64,000 nt of DNA. It comes from Variovorax sp. J2L1-78. Lineage in GTDB: Bacteria; Pseudomonadota; Gammaproteobacteria; Burkholderiales; Burkholderiaceae_C. Positions 1-9,021 of the stretch are shown here, one piece after another (within the stretch, counting starts at the first letter, position 1; each line of letters opens with the position of its first letter). A program made the translations under genes and the position numbers. The notes under the pieces were generated by a model. That model was not told the DNA's origin, made no database searches, and saw nothing but the letters and a program-made list of their open reading frames with translations. Where the stretch lies: the NCBI RefSeq assembly GCF_030317205.1, contig NZ_JASZYB010000001.1, positions 1,240,001 through 1,304,000 of the forward strand, read 5' to 3'.

Positions 1-1
1 C

Positions 2-511
2 GAAACCAACTTCTGGGGCACGGTAAAGGTCACGAACGCCATGCTGCCCATCTTCAGGAAGCAAAAGAAAGGGAAGATCATCACGGTCAGTTCGATCGTC
101 GGTTTGATCGGCCCGCCCAATCTGTCGTATTACACCGCCTCGAAGCACGCGGTCCAGGGCTACTTCAAATCCTTGCGGTTCGAACTGGAGCCGTTCAACA
201 TCGACGTCAGCATGGTCGAGCCGGTCTGGTTCAAGACCAATCTCGGAAACCACGCGGTTGCCTCCAAGATTAGCCGTATCGCCGATTACGACACCTACCG
301 CAGGCAAGCCGATGCGGTGACGCAAAAAGGGCTGGACGAGGCGCAGTCGCCCGAGACTGTCGTCAAGACGATCACCAGGTTGATCGAAGACCCGGCACCA
401 CGGTTCAGCAATCCGGTGGGAAAGTTGACCGGTGTGATCCTCTTCCTGCAGAGCTACATGCCGAAGATGTTTGAAAAATCCATCATGAAAAGCGTCAGAT
501 CAGCCGCCTGA
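2..511 (+). CDS. SDR family oxidoreductase, 5' end outside window
   Basis: Partial short-chain dehydrogenase/reductase; the frame is open from the first bases of the window, so the N-terminal NAD(P)-binding Gly-rich motif is missing. The visible part begins with ETNFWGTVKVTNAMLP, matching the SDR helix after the conserved Asn. The catalytic Ser lies in ITVSSIVG and the active-site YxxxK is the YTASK segment that follows. The motif after it, VEPVWFKTNL, is the usual substrate-loop entry (PG/PxxxxT). The substrate cannot be told from this fragment. A YciI-like gene follows after 17 bp on the same strand, so the two are probably co-transcribed. Confidence 0.9.
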   Translation, partial: ETNFWGTVKVTNAMLPIFRKQKKGKIITVSSIVGLIGPPNLSYYTASKHAVQGYFKSLRFELEPFNIDVSMVEPVWFKTNLGNHAVASKISRIADYDTYRRQADAVTQKGLDEAQSPETVVKTITRLIEDPAPRFSNPVGKLTGVILFLQSYMPKMFEKSIMKSVRSAA

Positions 512-528
512 ACCCATCGAGGATCGAG

Positions 529-825
529 ATGAAATACTACCTCTGCAAATTCATTCCGCCGCGCGCAGATTTTCTGGCGACCCTGTCGGCCGACGAGCAA
601 TCATGGATGAAGCAGCACGGCCACTACTTGAACGAACTCCTCGGGCAGGGTCTGGTCGTCGCCCACGGGCCGGTGATGGACCCGGCCGGCAGCTATGGCG
701 TGTCGCTGTTTCAGCTCGCTGACGACCAGGACATCCATGCCCTCACGTCGGCGGACCCCATCGTCCAGAACGGCATCGGCCACTACGAGCACCATCCGAT
801 GCTGCACCTGACGACGCGTCTTTAA
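529..825 (+). CDS. YciI-like (YCII domain) protein
   Basis: A 98-residue protein with the YCII-domain pattern: an N-terminal beta strand (MKYYLCKFIPPR), a His in the HGHYLNELLGQG segment, a GPVMDPAGSYGVSLFQL strand, and an aspartate-containing DPIVQNGIGHYE helix. The fold is ferredoxin-like. Known members are small enzymes or regulators of unclear substrate. It starts 17 bp after the SDR gene, preceded by a GAGGATCGAG Shine-Dalgarno-like stretch. The next gene, also of ferredoxin-like fold, starts 41 bp downstream, suggesting one small operon. The family is likely; the function is not assignable. Confidence 0.85.
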   Translation: MKYYLCKFIPPRADFLATLSADEQSWMKQHGHYLNELLGQGLVVAHGPVMDPAGSYGVSLFQLADDQDIHALTSADPIVQNGIGHYEHHPMLHLTTRL

Positions 826-866
826 CCTCCATTCGACATGTCCCAGAGCCGCTGCACGCACACACC

Positions 867-1163
867 ATGAAAACCATTGCCGTTGCTGCGACCATTCAAG
901 TCCTCGAGGGCGACCGCGGCGACTATCTGCAGGCACTTCAAGCCCATGCGCTGCGTTGCAAGGTGACCGAACCTGGAACACTGGAATTCCGGATTCTGGT
1001 TCCCAAGGACGACTTGAAAACCGTGATGCTCTACGAGGTATATGCGAGCGACGAGGCGTTTCAGGCGCATCTGCAGGGAGCTTCGATGACCCAGATGAAG
1101 CGTGACGCCCAGGGATTCAAAACGGCCCTGACCGGCGTCGTGTGCGAGCCGCTTGAGATTTGA
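867..1163 (+). CDS. antibiotic biosynthesis monooxygenase (ABM) family protein
   Basis: A 98-residue protein of the ABM/YgiN dimeric alpha-beta barrel family. It shows the first strand TIAVAATIQVLEG, the helix YLQALQAHALRCKVTEPGTLEFRIL with the usual EPG turn, and the VMLYEVYASDEAFQAHLQ segment typical of putative quinol monooxygenases. Such proteins often oxidise quinols or aromatic substrates without a cofactor, but many are untested. It follows the YciI-like gene on the same strand and ends 33 bp before the stop of the convergent GlxA-type regulator. Confidence 0.85.
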   Translation: MKTIAVAATIQVLEGDRGDYLQALQAHALRCKVTEPGTLEFRILVPKDDLKTVMLYEVYASDEAFQAHLQGASMTQMKRDAQGFKTALTGVVCEPLEI

Positions 1164-1196
1164 TGGGGCACCGACGCAGCTTCGATCGAGGCGGGC

Positions 1197-2150
1197 TCAG
1201 CCCGCGAAACGCTTTCGGTACTGCGTCAGGCTCACGCCCAGGCGCCGGCCGAAGGCGCGACGAAAGGCATCGACGTTCGCATAGCCCACCGCGTCGGCCA
1301 GGCGCTTCGCGGGCAGGTCGGACTCCTCGGCCATGCGGCGCGCGGCATCGATGCGCGCCTTCTCGACGAACTCCGCCGGCGTGGTGCCGGCTTCGCTGCG
1401 GAAGATGCGCGCGAAGCTGCGTTCGCTCATGCCGGCGCGTGCCGCCAGCGCGGGCACCGACAGGTCGTCCCTGAGGTGCGCCAGCACGTAGTCCTGCACG
1501 TCGCGCACGCCGGAGCGTTCCGAGGTCTGTGCGGCCAGGTGGGCACTGAACTGGCTCTGTCCGCCGGGCCGCTTGAGGAACATCACCAGCTCGCGCGCCA
1601 CGCGCAGCGCGAGGTCGCGGCCATGGTCGGCTTCGACCATCGCGAGCGCCAGGTCCATGCCGGCCGTCACGCCGGCGGAGGTGAAGAGCTTGCCGTCCTG
1701 CACATAGATCGCGTCCGCTTCCACGCAGGTGCCCGGGTAAGCGGCCGCGAGCCGTGCCGCGGAATTCCAGTGGGTCGCGACGCGCTTGCCTTCCAGCAGC
1801 CCGGTGGCCGCCAGCACGAAGGCGCCGGTGCAGACCGAGCCGTAGCGCCGCACGCTGCGCGCCTGGCGGCGCAGCCAGTCCTGCAGCGGCGCATCGCTCG
1901 CCATGTCGTCGAGCTTCGGGCTGCCCGCGACCAGCAAGGTGTCGATGCGCCCGCGGTGCGTGGCCACGGTGGCGTCGGCCGCCAGCCGCAACCCGCTGCT
2001 GCTCTGGAGCAAGCCCGGCCGGGTGCCGATCAGCTGCACCTGGTAGGCCGAGGGCCGGCCGAGCTGGCGCGATGCCTCGACGAAGACATCCGCCGGCCCG
2101 GCAACGTCGAGCAGCTGGAAACGGGGAAACGCGAGGATGGCGACGCGCAT
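1197..2150 (-). CDS. GlxA-type transcriptional regulator (DJ-1/PfpI + AraC HTH)
   Basis: A 317-residue regulator. Residues about 1-190 form a DJ-1/PfpI-like amidotransferase fold: the VAILAFPRFQLLDVAGPADVF opening and the SVCTGAFVLAATGLL nucleophile-elbow segment are both present, with Cys in the elbow. Residues about 215-317 form the AraC-type double helix-turn-helix, with ALAARAGMSERSFARIFRSE as the first recognition region and ADAVGYANVDAFRRAFGRRLG as the second. This architecture matches the GlxA family, whose members often control amine, carnitine/choline or detoxification genes. It is convergent with the SDR/YciI/ABM genes and divergent from the SLAC1-type channel gene. Confidence 0.92.
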   Translation of the reverse strand: MRVAILAFPRFQLLDVAGPADVFVEASRQLGRPSAYQVQLIGTRPGLLQSSSGLRLAADATVATHRGRIDTLLVAGSPKLDDMASDAPLQDWLRRQARSVRRYGSVCTGAFVLAATGLLEGKRVATHWNSAARLAAAYPGTCVEADAIYVQDGKLFTSAGVTAGMDLALAMVEADHGRDLALRVARELVMFLKRPGGQSQFSAHLAAQTSERSGVRDVQDYVLAHLRDDLSVPALAARAGMSERSFARIFRSEAGTTPAEFVEKARIDAARRMAEESDLPAKRLADAVGYANVDAFRRAFGRRLGVSLTQYRKRFAG

Positions 2151-2258
2151 GGCGGAGAAGGCCCGGTGATTGGCAGCAAATGCCGCCGTATGCCCAAGAC
2201 GGTCTCGCGAGCTTGGCAGAAACTAGCCGCTTCTGCAAATCCAGCCAAAGGCACCGCT

Positions 2259-3266
2259 GTGCAAACCCGGACCCTGCCCTCGTCGTCTTCCGCCTCCCCC
2301 TCGGCCGTGCCGCCGCGCGGCGAGGCGTCCCTGCGCCACCTGCCCGTCAACCTGTTTGCGTCGGTCATGGGCCTGTCGGGGCTCACGCTCGCCTGGCGCG
2401 TTGCGCACACGAGCCTGGGCCTGCCCGCGGTCGTCGGCGAGGCCGTCGGCGCGCTCGCACTGGGCGTTTTCCTGCTGCTCGCCGCGGCGTACCTGACGAA
2501 GCTGGTGCGGCACCCCGAGGTCGTGCATGCCGAGTTCCATCACCCGGTGGCCGGCAGCTTCTTCGGCACCATCGTGATCGCGGTCCTGCTGCTGTCGTCG
2601 GTCGTCGCGCCGTACAGCGAAGCCGCTGCGCGCATCCTCTGGACCGTGGGCGCGGCGGCCACCGTCATCCTCAGCTTCATCGTCGTCTCGCGCCTGCTCA
2701 AGGGCGAGGTCGATGCGTCGCATGCGGTGCCGGCCTGGCTCATTCCCGGTGTGGCGACGCTCGACATCGCCGTGACCGGCGGGCACATGCCGATGGCCTG
2801 GGCAGCTGAAATGAACCTGCTGGCCAGCGCCGTCGGCGCGATGCTGGCGCTCGTGCTGTTCGCGATGATCGTCAGCCGGCTGGTGCATCGCGACCGCCTG
2901 CCGGCCGCCATGACGCCCTCGCTGATGATCCTGGTGGCGCCCTTCGCCGTGGGCTTCCTCGCCTACACCAACGTGGTCGGCGGCATCGACCGCTTCGCGG
3001 CCCTGCTGTTCTATTTCGCGCTCTTCATGTTCGCCGTGGTGGCCCCGAAGGTGTTCCGGCGCGGCATCGCGTTTTCACCGGCGTGGTGGGCGATCGGCTT
3101 CCCGATCGCCGCACTGGCCAACGCCGCGCTGCGGTACGCGGAGCTGCGTGGCAGCCTGCCGCTGTGGGTGATCGCCATCGCGCTGCTGGGCCTGTTGAGC
3201 CTGGCCATGGCGGTCCTCACCGTGCGGACGCTGCGCATCGCTTTCAACGGCAAGCTGCTGGCCTGA
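2259..3266 (+). CDS. SLAC1/TDT-family anion channel or transporter
   Basis: A multi-pass inner-membrane protein of the tellurite-resistance/dicarboxylate transporter (TDT, SLAC1-like) family. The signature opening LPVNLFASVMGLSGLTLAWR is followed by about ten hydrophobic segments, including VVGEAVGALALGVFLLLAAAY and MNLLASAVGAMLALVLFAMI. I chose the GTG at 2259, giving 335 aa, because the conserved domain starts about 30 residues later. An in-frame ATG at 2190 would add 23 residues and leave only 39 bp to the divergent regulator. The frame is open far upstream, but that part is antisense to the GlxA-type gene and is not coding. The anion carried is unknown. Confidence 0.85.
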   Translation: MQTRTLPSSSSASPSAVPPRGEASLRHLPVNLFASVMGLSGLTLAWRVAHTSLGLPAVVGEAVGALALGVFLLLAAAYLTKLVRHPEVVHAEFHHPVAGSFFGTIVIAVLLLSSVVAPYSEAAARILWTVGAAATVILSFIVVSRLLKGEVDASHAVPAWLIPGVATLDIAVTGGHMPMAWAAEMNLLASAVGAMLALVLFAMIVSRLVHRDRLPAAMTPSLMILVAPFAVGFLAYTNVVGGIDRFAALLFYFALFMFAVVAPKVFRRGIAFSPAWWAIGFPIAALANAALRYAELRGSLPLWVIAIALLGLLSLAMAVLTVRTLRIAFNGKLLA

Positions 3267-3275
3267 AGCCGCAGC

Positions 3276-3301
3276 GTGCCGGCTCAGGCAATCACCGGCA
3301 C
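3276..3301. terminator. stem-loop between convergent genes
   Basis: GTGCCGG at 3276-3282 pairs exactly with CCGGCAC at 3295-3301 across a 12-nt loop. It lies at the meeting point of the channel gene (+) and the phosphatase gene (-) and includes the last codons of the latter. There is no U tract on either side, so an intrinsic terminator is only a possibility. Confidence 0.3.
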
Positions 3302-5176
3302 CGCCGTGCCGCCGGCAGTGGCCGCGACGGTGATGGTGCGCCCCACCGTCACGGTGTACGTCGTCTCCTTCACGCTGCTCACGTACACGTACTCGCCCTT
3401 CACCTGCGCCGCCGTGACGGTCATCACCAGGTAGCCGCGGCGCGTGGTGTCGCAGTAGCTCACGTCGTCGATCAGACCAAGCCCGGCGCCGATGGCCGCA
3501 TTGCCGAGTTGGGGCACCAGCGCGCTGCCGTCGATGGAACTGGCCAGCGTGCCGAGGCCGGCGCTCTCGAAGCCGGTCGAGGTCACCGAGGTGCCCGCGA
3601 ACTCGACGCCGACCTTGTCGCCGGCCAGCGTGGTGAGCTGGGTGAACCACGCGTTGTGCGAGTCGCCCGAGAGCGTCACCAGGCGCTTGCCCTGCGTCTT
3701 GACGGTCTGCAGGATCGCTTCGCGCTGGGCCGGGTAGCCATCCCACGAATCGAGGTTGTAGGGCAGGCGCGGGTTGGTCGCGGGGTCGAGCAGCGCGGTC
3801 TGCGTGGGCGTGAGCGCACCCGGTCCGGCGGCCGCGCGGGTGGCCTTGGCAGTCAGGAAAGCGCTGATGGCCGCGGGCGCGGTGGCGGGGCTGGCCAGCA
3901 CGGTCGACAGCACCGAGCCCGGTAGCCACATGCGGGCCATGATGGTCTGATTGCCCAGCAGTTGCCAGGTCGCGCTCGACGCCTGCATGCCGGCGGTGAG
4001 CCAGTTCTGCTGCTCGGCGCTCATCATCTGGCGCGAGGCGTCGGGGCGGATGCCGCTGGCGTTGGGCGTGATGCCCGCTAGGTAGCGCGCGATGCCGCCG
4101 TCGGCGTCGCCGAAGTTGTCGTACTGCCGGTCGCGGCCCTCCAGGCGGGTGTCGATCATGTGCAGCGTGAAGAGGCTGCCGAAGTCGAAGCGGCGGTAGA
4201 TCTTCAGCAGGTTGGCCGGGTCGGGCGTGCGGATCGGCATCCATTCGTGATAGACCTTGGCCGCGATGTTCTTGCGTGTGACCCAGTCGCCCTGCGTCGC
4301 CGGGTCGTGGTTCTCGGCGCCGTTGACGTAGCCGTTGTTGGCGGTCTCGTGGTCGTCCCACACGGTGATCCACGGCATGCGGGCATGCGCGGCCTGCAGC
4401 TTCAGGTCCGACTTGTACAGCGCATGGCGCGTGCGGTAGTCGTTCATCGTCACGATGTCGTTGGCAGGGCTCGCGACGCGGTTGCCCGGGATGCTGCTGT
4501 TGCCGTACTTCTTGGGGTCGGAGCCGTACTCGTAGATGTAGTCGCCCAGGTGCAGCGCGTACTGCGCGTCGGACTGGGCGGCCGCGTCGTAGGCGTGGAA
4601 GTAGCCTTCCGAGTACAGCGTGCACGAGAAGACGGCGAACTTGACCGATGCGACATCGGCCGCCGGCAGCGTGCGCGTGGTGCCGACGGTCGAGGTGGCG
4701 CCGGTCGCATCGCGGAAGCGGTAGAAGTAGCTGGCGCCGGCCGTGAGCCCGGTGACGTCGACCTTCGCCGTGAAAGACGCGTCGGCCGTCGCGGTGACGG
4801 TGCCGCTGCGCACGATCGACTTGAAGGCCGCATCGTTCGCCACGTCCCAGGTCAGTGCGACATCGGCCGTGCTGTCGGGCACCTTGGCATGCGCCCAGAG
4901 GATCACCCGGTCGGTCAGCGGGTCGCCGCTGGCCACACCGAAGGCGAAGGCCGCGGGCGTGGCAGCCGGCGGGGCCGGTGCAGGTGCCGGGGCGGGCGTG
5001 GAGTCGCTCCCGCCACCGCCGCAGGCCGCGAGCGAGCCGACCGCCGCGAGCGCGACCGCGCTGGACGAGGACTTGACCAGGAAGTCGAGGAAGTCGCGCC
5101 GGCGGCGGTTGGCGACCTCGCGCGGATCGGTGGCGGTATCGGGCTGCGGTGCGGGCGGGATGTAGCGTGTTGTCAT
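3284..5176 (-). CDS. phoD: PhoD-like alkaline phosphatase, Tat-exported
   Basis: A 630-residue alkaline phosphatase D family protein that hydrolyses phosphomono- or diesters outside the cytoplasm. The N-terminus has a twin-arginine region (NRRRRDFLDFL) followed by a hydrophobic stretch ending in a lipobox-like LAACG, then a Gly/Ala/Pro-rich linker. A PhoD N-terminal domain (FAFGVASGDPLTDRVILW) precedes the metallophosphatase core: FAVFSCTLYSEGYFHAY, ALHLGDYIYEYG, WITVWDDHETANNG and the C-terminal VTLSGDSHNAW. The metal ligands of the family are therefore present. It diverges from the UshA-like gene across a palindrome that looks like paired Pho boxes, which fits phosphate-starvation control. 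Confidence 0.93.
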   Translation of the reverse strand: MTTRYIPPAPQPDTATDPREVANRRRRDFLDFLVKSSSSAVALAAVGSLAACGGGGSDSTPAPAPAPAPPAATPAAFAFGVASGDPLTDRVILWAHAKVPDSTADVALTWDVANDAAFKSIVRSGTVTATADASFTAKVDVTGLTAGASYFYRFRDATGATSTVGTTRTLPAADVASVKFAVFSCTLYSEGYFHAYDAAAQSDAQYALHLGDYIYEYGSDPKKYGNSSIPGNRVASPANDIVTMNDYRTRHALYKSDLKLQAAHARMPWITVWDDHETANNGYVNGAENHDPATQGDWVTRKNIAAKVYHEWMPIRTPDPANLLKIYRRFDFGSLFTLHMIDTRLEGRDRQYDNFGDADGGIARYLAGITPNASGIRPDASRQMMSAEQQNWLTAGMQASSATWQLLGNQTIMARMWLPGSVLSTVLASPATAPAAISAFLTAKATRAAAGPGALTPTQTALLDPATNPRLPYNLDSWDGYPAQREAILQTVKTQGKRLVTLSGDSHNAWFTQLTTLAGDKVGVEFAGTSVTSTGFESAGLGTLASSIDGSALVPQLGNAAIGAGLGLIDDVSYCDTTRRGYLVMTVTAAQVKGEYVYVSSVKETTYTVTVGRTITVAATAGGTAVPVIA

Positions 5177-5201
5177 TCAGAGGCTCCGGTGGGGAACGAC
5201 G

Positions 5202-5269
5202 ATTGAAGCCAGCGCGCATGACGCGGCCGTGAAATCCGTCACGGTTGCGTCATGCCCCCTGCCTAGCAT
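5202..5269. promoter_or_regulatory. divergent Pho-box-like palindrome with -10-like elements
   Basis: The 17-bp arms at 5216-5232 and 5239-5255 are inverted repeats with only two mismatches (GG against AA) and a 6-bp centre. On the + strand the right half reads CCGTCAC-ggtt-GCGTCAT (5236-5253), the 7+4+7 layout of a PhoB box. The mirror on the - strand reads ATTTCAC-ggcc-GCGTCAT. Exactly 10 bp outside each half is a -10-like hexamer: TAGCAT (5264-5269) towards the UshA-like gene and TTCAAT (complement of 5202-5207) towards phoD. PhoB control is inference from this geometry. Confidence 0.6.
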
Positions 5270-5299
5270 CCGCCCCATCCAACACCCGAGGAGGCTGCG

Positions 5300-7102
5300 A
5301 TGGACATGCACCGAAATCGACTGCTGCTGGCCAGCATCCTTTTGACCCTGTCGGTGGCCGCCTGCGGCGGGGGCGACGACGACGTGGCCACGGCACCGCC
5401 GCCCACCACGCCGGCACCCACGGTGCCGGCCACGATAGCCATCAAGCTCATCGCCTTCAACGACCTGCACGGCAACCTCGAGCCGCCGAAGACCTCGATC
5501 ACCGCGCCCTCTTCCGCCGGCGGCACGGTGGCGGTGCCGGCCGGCGGCGCGGCCTACCTGGCGTCGGCCATCGCGTCGTTGCGGGCGAAGAACCCGAACC
5601 ACGCGGTGGTGTCGGCGGGCGACATGATCGGCGCGTCGCCGCTGGTGTCGGCCCTCTTCCTCGACGAGCCGACCATCGAGGCGGTCAACCTGATGAAGAT
5701 CGACTTCAACGCCGTCGGCAACCACGAGTTCGACAAGGGCCAGACCGAGCTGCTGCGCATGAAGAACGGCGGCTGCGCCAAGAACACGGCGCTGGAGCCG
5801 TGCCAGGTCAACAAGGCCTTCCCCGGCGCCAACTTCGGCTTCCTCGCGGCGAACACGGTGAAGGCCGACGGCGCCACGCTGTTCCCGGCCACGGGCATGA
5901 AGACCTTCACGCAGGGCGGCGCGACGGTGAAGGTCGGCTTCATCGGCATGACGCTCAAGGGCACGCCGAGCATCGTCACGCCGTCGGGCGTGGCGGGCCT
6001 GACGTTCAAGGACGAGGCCGACACGGCCAACGCGCTGATCCCCGGCCTGCGCGCGCAGGGCGCCGACGTGATCGTGGTGGTGGTGCACGAAGGCGCCACC
6101 ACGACCGTGGGCTACAACGACAAGAGCTGCACCGGGCTGAGCGGCGACCTGCTGCCCATCCTGAACCGGCTGGACGCCAGCGTCGACGTGGTCGTCTCGG
6201 GCCACACGCACCGCGCCTACGTCTGCGACTACGCCAAGACCAACGCCGCCAAGCCCTTCCTGCTGACGAGCGCCGGCCAGTACGGCACGCTGGTGACGGA
6301 CATCGACCTGACCGTCGACACCGCCACGCGCAAGGTCACGGCCAAGACGGCCGACAACGTGATCGTGCAGGGCGAGGCGTACACCAGCGGCGCGACCACG
6401 GTGGCGCTGACCGACCAGTACCCGAAATTCGACAAGAACACCGAGATCGCCGCGCTCGTCACCCAATACCAGGCGGTCGCCGCACCGCTGGTGCAGCGCG
6501 TGGTGGGCAAGCTGACCGGCCCCGCCACGCGCACCAACGCACCCTCGCGCGAGAACGTGATGGGCAACCTGATCGCCGATGCGCAACTGGCCGCCACCGC
6601 GCCCGCCGGCAAGGGCGGCGCGCAGATCGCCTTCATGAACCCGGGCGGCGTGCGTGCCGACCTGGTGCCCGCGGCCGACGGCAGCGTGACCTACGGCCAG
6701 CTCTTCAGCGTGCAGCCCTTCGGCAACAGCCTGGTGGTGAAGACGATGACCGGCGCGCAGATTCGCGCGCTGCTGGAGCAGCAGTTCAACAGCGGCAGCA
6801 ACACCGTCGCCGCGCCGCGGGTGCTGCTGCCCTCGGCCGGCTTCACGTACACGTACAACCTGGCGGCGGCCGCCGGCTCCCGGATCACGGCGATGGCACT
6901 GGGCGGCGTGCCAATGGCCGACGCCACCGCCTACCGCGTGACGATGAACAGCTTCCTGGCAACCGGCGGCGACAACTTCACCGTGTTCAATCAGGGCACG
7001 AACACGCTGGGCGGCGACCAGGACATCGACGCGCTGGAGGCCTACATCAAGGCCAACGACCCGCTGGTGCCACCGGCCACGAACCGCATCACGGCGCTGT
7101 AG
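5300..7102 (+). CDS. UshA-like 5'-nucleotidase/metallophosphatase lipoprotein
   Basis: A 600-residue bifunctional metallophosphatase/5'-nucleotidase. The N-terminus is a lipoprotein signal with lipobox SVAAC. The dinuclear-metal motifs occur in order: NDLHGNLE near residue 54, SAGDMIGASP, GNHEFDKG and SGHTHRAYV. The C-terminal 5'-nucleotidase domain (about residues 400-570) carries NLIADAQL, NPGGVRADL and the substrate-stacking segment around NSFLATGGDNF. It would release phosphate and nucleosides from nucleotides at the cell envelope. The ATG is preceded by GAGGAGG. It is divergent from phoD and likely shares the Pho-box-like control region with it. Confidence 0.94.
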   Translation: MDMHRNRLLLASILLTLSVAACGGGDDDVATAPPPTTPAPTVPATIAIKLIAFNDLHGNLEPPKTSITAPSSAGGTVAVPAGGAAYLASAIASLRAKNPNHAVVSAGDMIGASPLVSALFLDEPTIEAVNLMKIDFNAVGNHEFDKGQTELLRMKNGGCAKNTALEPCQVNKAFPGANFGFLAANTVKADGATLFPATGMKTFTQGGATVKVGFIGMTLKGTPSIVTPSGVAGLTFKDEADTANALIPGLRAQGADVIVVVVHEGATTTVGYNDKSCTGLSGDLLPILNRLDASVDVVVSGHTHRAYVCDYAKTNAAKPFLLTSAGQYGTLVTDIDLTVDTATRKVTAKTADNVIVQGEAYTSGATTVALTDQYPKFDKNTEIAALVTQYQAVAAPLVQRVVGKLTGPATRTNAPSRENVMGNLIADAQLAATAPAGKGGAQIAFMNPGGVRADLVPAADGSVTYGQLFSVQPFGNSLVVKTMTGAQIRALLEQQFNSGSNTVAAPRVLLPSAGFTYTYNLAAAAGSRITAMALGGVPMADATAYRVTMNSFLATGGDNFTVFNQGTNTLGGDQDIDALEAYIKANDPLVPPATNRITAL

Positions 7103-7224
7103 CCGGGCCTGACGGCCCTACTTACCGCCCTGCTGTGGCAGCGGGCCTGTGCGCGCAGGCATGCAGTCCGCTGTCACACACATCGTTCAAGCTGCGTCGA
7201 TCAGCACGCTCGCCGCAACGATGA

Positions 7225-8994
7225 ATGAATAACTCCCAAAGCGCCCCCGTGCACGAGGCGGGCGTCCCGGCGCTCCATGCCGTGTTCCAGCCCATCGTGC
7301 ATCTGCGCGAAGGCACGGTCCTCGGCCATGAAGCGTTGATACGCGGCCCCGCCGACACGCCGCTGCACGAACCGCTCGCGCTCCTGGCGTGGGCGTCGGC
7401 CGCGTCGTTCCTGACCGGGTTCGAGATGCACTGCGTGCAGACGATCCTGGCGCAGTGGCAGCGCATCGCGTCGCCGGGACAGCTCTTCATCAACATGAGC
7501 GCCGACGCGCTGGTCGAAGCGATGGCCGCCGACGAGGCGGGTCGCTCCTGGTTCGACGACGCGATGGCGCACCACGCCCTCGACGCCCGGTCGATCATCG
7601 TGGAACTCACCGAGAGCCCGGCGCATGCCCCCGCCGAGGGGGTGCGGCAGGCCGTCAACAGGCTGCGCGCGGCGGGTGCGCGCGTCGCGCTGGACGACTT
7701 CGGCGAGGGGCATTCGAACCTGCGTCGATGGACCGACCTGCAGCCGGAATTCGTGAAGATCGACAAGTTCTTCGTGCAAGGGATCGCCAGCCAGCCGCAA
7801 CGCGTCGACCTGGTGCGCACCTTCGCGCGTCTTGCCCAGACCTTCGGCACGATGCTGGTGGCTGAAGGTGTGGAGGACGCCCGCGACATGGGCATCCTGC
7901 GCGAACTCGGCGTGGAGCTCGGCCAGGGCTACCTCTTCGGCCGCCCGCAGCGGGCGTTGCGGCAGGCGATTCCGGCGGTGGTCGGCACGGCGATCCGCGA
8001 CCCGCGGATCGCCGTGGTGCCGCATGCCGGGCGCCAGGCGCAACCCGACGTGCTGCGCGGCCTCGCCGTCATCGACGCACCGGCGCTCGGGCCGCGAACG
8101 CCGATCGACGAGGTCTCCGTGATCTTTCAAGCCCGCCCCGACCTGCATGCGCTCGCGGTCGTCGACGACGGGCGGCCGGTCGCGTTGATCAATCGGCAGT
8201 CGTTCATGAACGACTATGCCCGCCTCTACTTTCGCGAGGTGCATGGGCGGCGGCCCTGCCTGTCGTACGGCAACTCGAAGCCGCGCATCGTCGAGCTCGA
8301 CGACAGCGTCGAGCGTCTCGTCGGCATCCTGACGTCGGACGACCAGGCCTACCTTCGCGAAGGCTTCATCGTCACGGAGAGAACCCGGTACGTCGGGCTC
8401 GGCACCGGCGACCAGCTGGTGCGCGCCGTGACGGAAGCACGCGTGGAAGCCGCGCGGCATGCGAATCCGCTGACCTTTCTGCCGGGCAACATTCCCATCA
8501 GCCTCCACATCGAGCGGCTGCTGGAGGGCGGCGTCGGCTTCGTGGCCTGCTACGCCGATCTCAACAACTTCAAGGTCTTCAACGACCGCTTCGGCTACTG
8601 GCGCGGCGACGAGATGATCCGTCTGCTCGCCCGGCTGGCCGTCTCGCACGCCGATCCGCATGTGGATTTCGTCGGGCACATCGGGGGCGACGATTTTCTG
8701 ATCCTCTTTCAGAGTTCGGACTGGCAGGCGCGTTGCGAACGGCTGATCGAAGCCTTCAACCTCGGCGCGCGTGCCCTCTACGACGATTCGGCGCAACAGG
8801 CCGGCGGCATCGAGGCGGAGGATCGCTACGGGGTGCTGCGTTTCACGCCGCTCACCTCGCTGTCCATCGGTGCCGTGTGCGTGGTGCACGGCACCGCCCA
8901 GGACGCCGAAGGCATCGCCAGCGAAGCGGCGCAGGCCAAGCATGCCGCCAAGCAGGCGCCGAACGGCCTGTGGGTACGGCGTGTCGCCGATTGA
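7225..8994 (+). CDS. EAL-CBS-like-GGDEF cyclic-di-GMP protein
   Basis: A 589-residue protein with the inverted order EAL first, GGDEF last. The EAL domain (about 15-250) keeps FQPIVHLREG, the HEALIRG motif (E36-L38) and DDFGEGHSNLRRW plus FVKIDKFFV, so phosphodiesterase activity is plausible. The middle (about 280-410) resembles a CBS-pair sensor. The C-terminal GGDEF domain has GGDDF at 487-491, preceded by YADLNNFKVFNDRFGYWRGD; no RxxD I-site lies before it. A nearby ATG at 7221 is followed at once by a stop, so 7225 is the start. No partner gene is adjacent. Confidence 0.92.
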   Translation: MNNSQSAPVHEAGVPALHAVFQPIVHLREGTVLGHEALIRGPADTPLHEPLALLAWASAASFLTGFEMHCVQTILAQWQRIASPGQLFINMSADALVEAMAADEAGRSWFDDAMAHHALDARSIIVELTESPAHAPAEGVRQAVNRLRAAGARVALDDFGEGHSNLRRWTDLQPEFVKIDKFFVQGIASQPQRVDLVRTFARLAQTFGTMLVAEGVEDARDMGILRELGVELGQGYLFGRPQRALRQAIPAVVGTAIRDPRIAVVPHAGRQAQPDVLRGLAVIDAPALGPRTPIDEVSVIFQARPDLHALAVVDDGRPVALINRQSFMNDYARLYFREVHGRRPCLSYGNSKPRIVELDDSVERLVGILTSDDQAYLREGFIVTERTRYVGLGTGDQLVRAVTEARVEAARHANPLTFLPGNIPISLHIERLLEGGVGFVACYADLNNFKVFNDRFGYWRGDEMIRLLARLAVSHADPHVDFVGHIGGDDFLILFQSSDWQARCERLIEAFNLGARALYDDSAQQAGGIEAEDRYGVLRFTPLTSLSIGAVCVVHGTAQDAEGIASEAAQAKHAAKQAPNGLWVRRVAD

Positions 8995-9021
8995 GGGGCA
9001 CCAGGCCCCTCGCCAAACCCG

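Noticed and set aside
1476..2189. N-terminal extension of the SLAC1-type channel frame
   Set aside because: It is antisense to the GlxA-type regulator, has no conserved segment, and the channel domain starts later.
3075..5219. A 714-codon open frame on the - strand overlapping phoD
   Set aside because: Arg/Gln/Ala-rich translation without domains; a GC-codon shadow of phoD, which has clear motifs in its own frame.
7105..7118. GGGCC-TGAC-GGCCC hairpin after the UshA-like gene
   Set aside because: Only a 5-bp stem and no U run; too weak to call a terminator.
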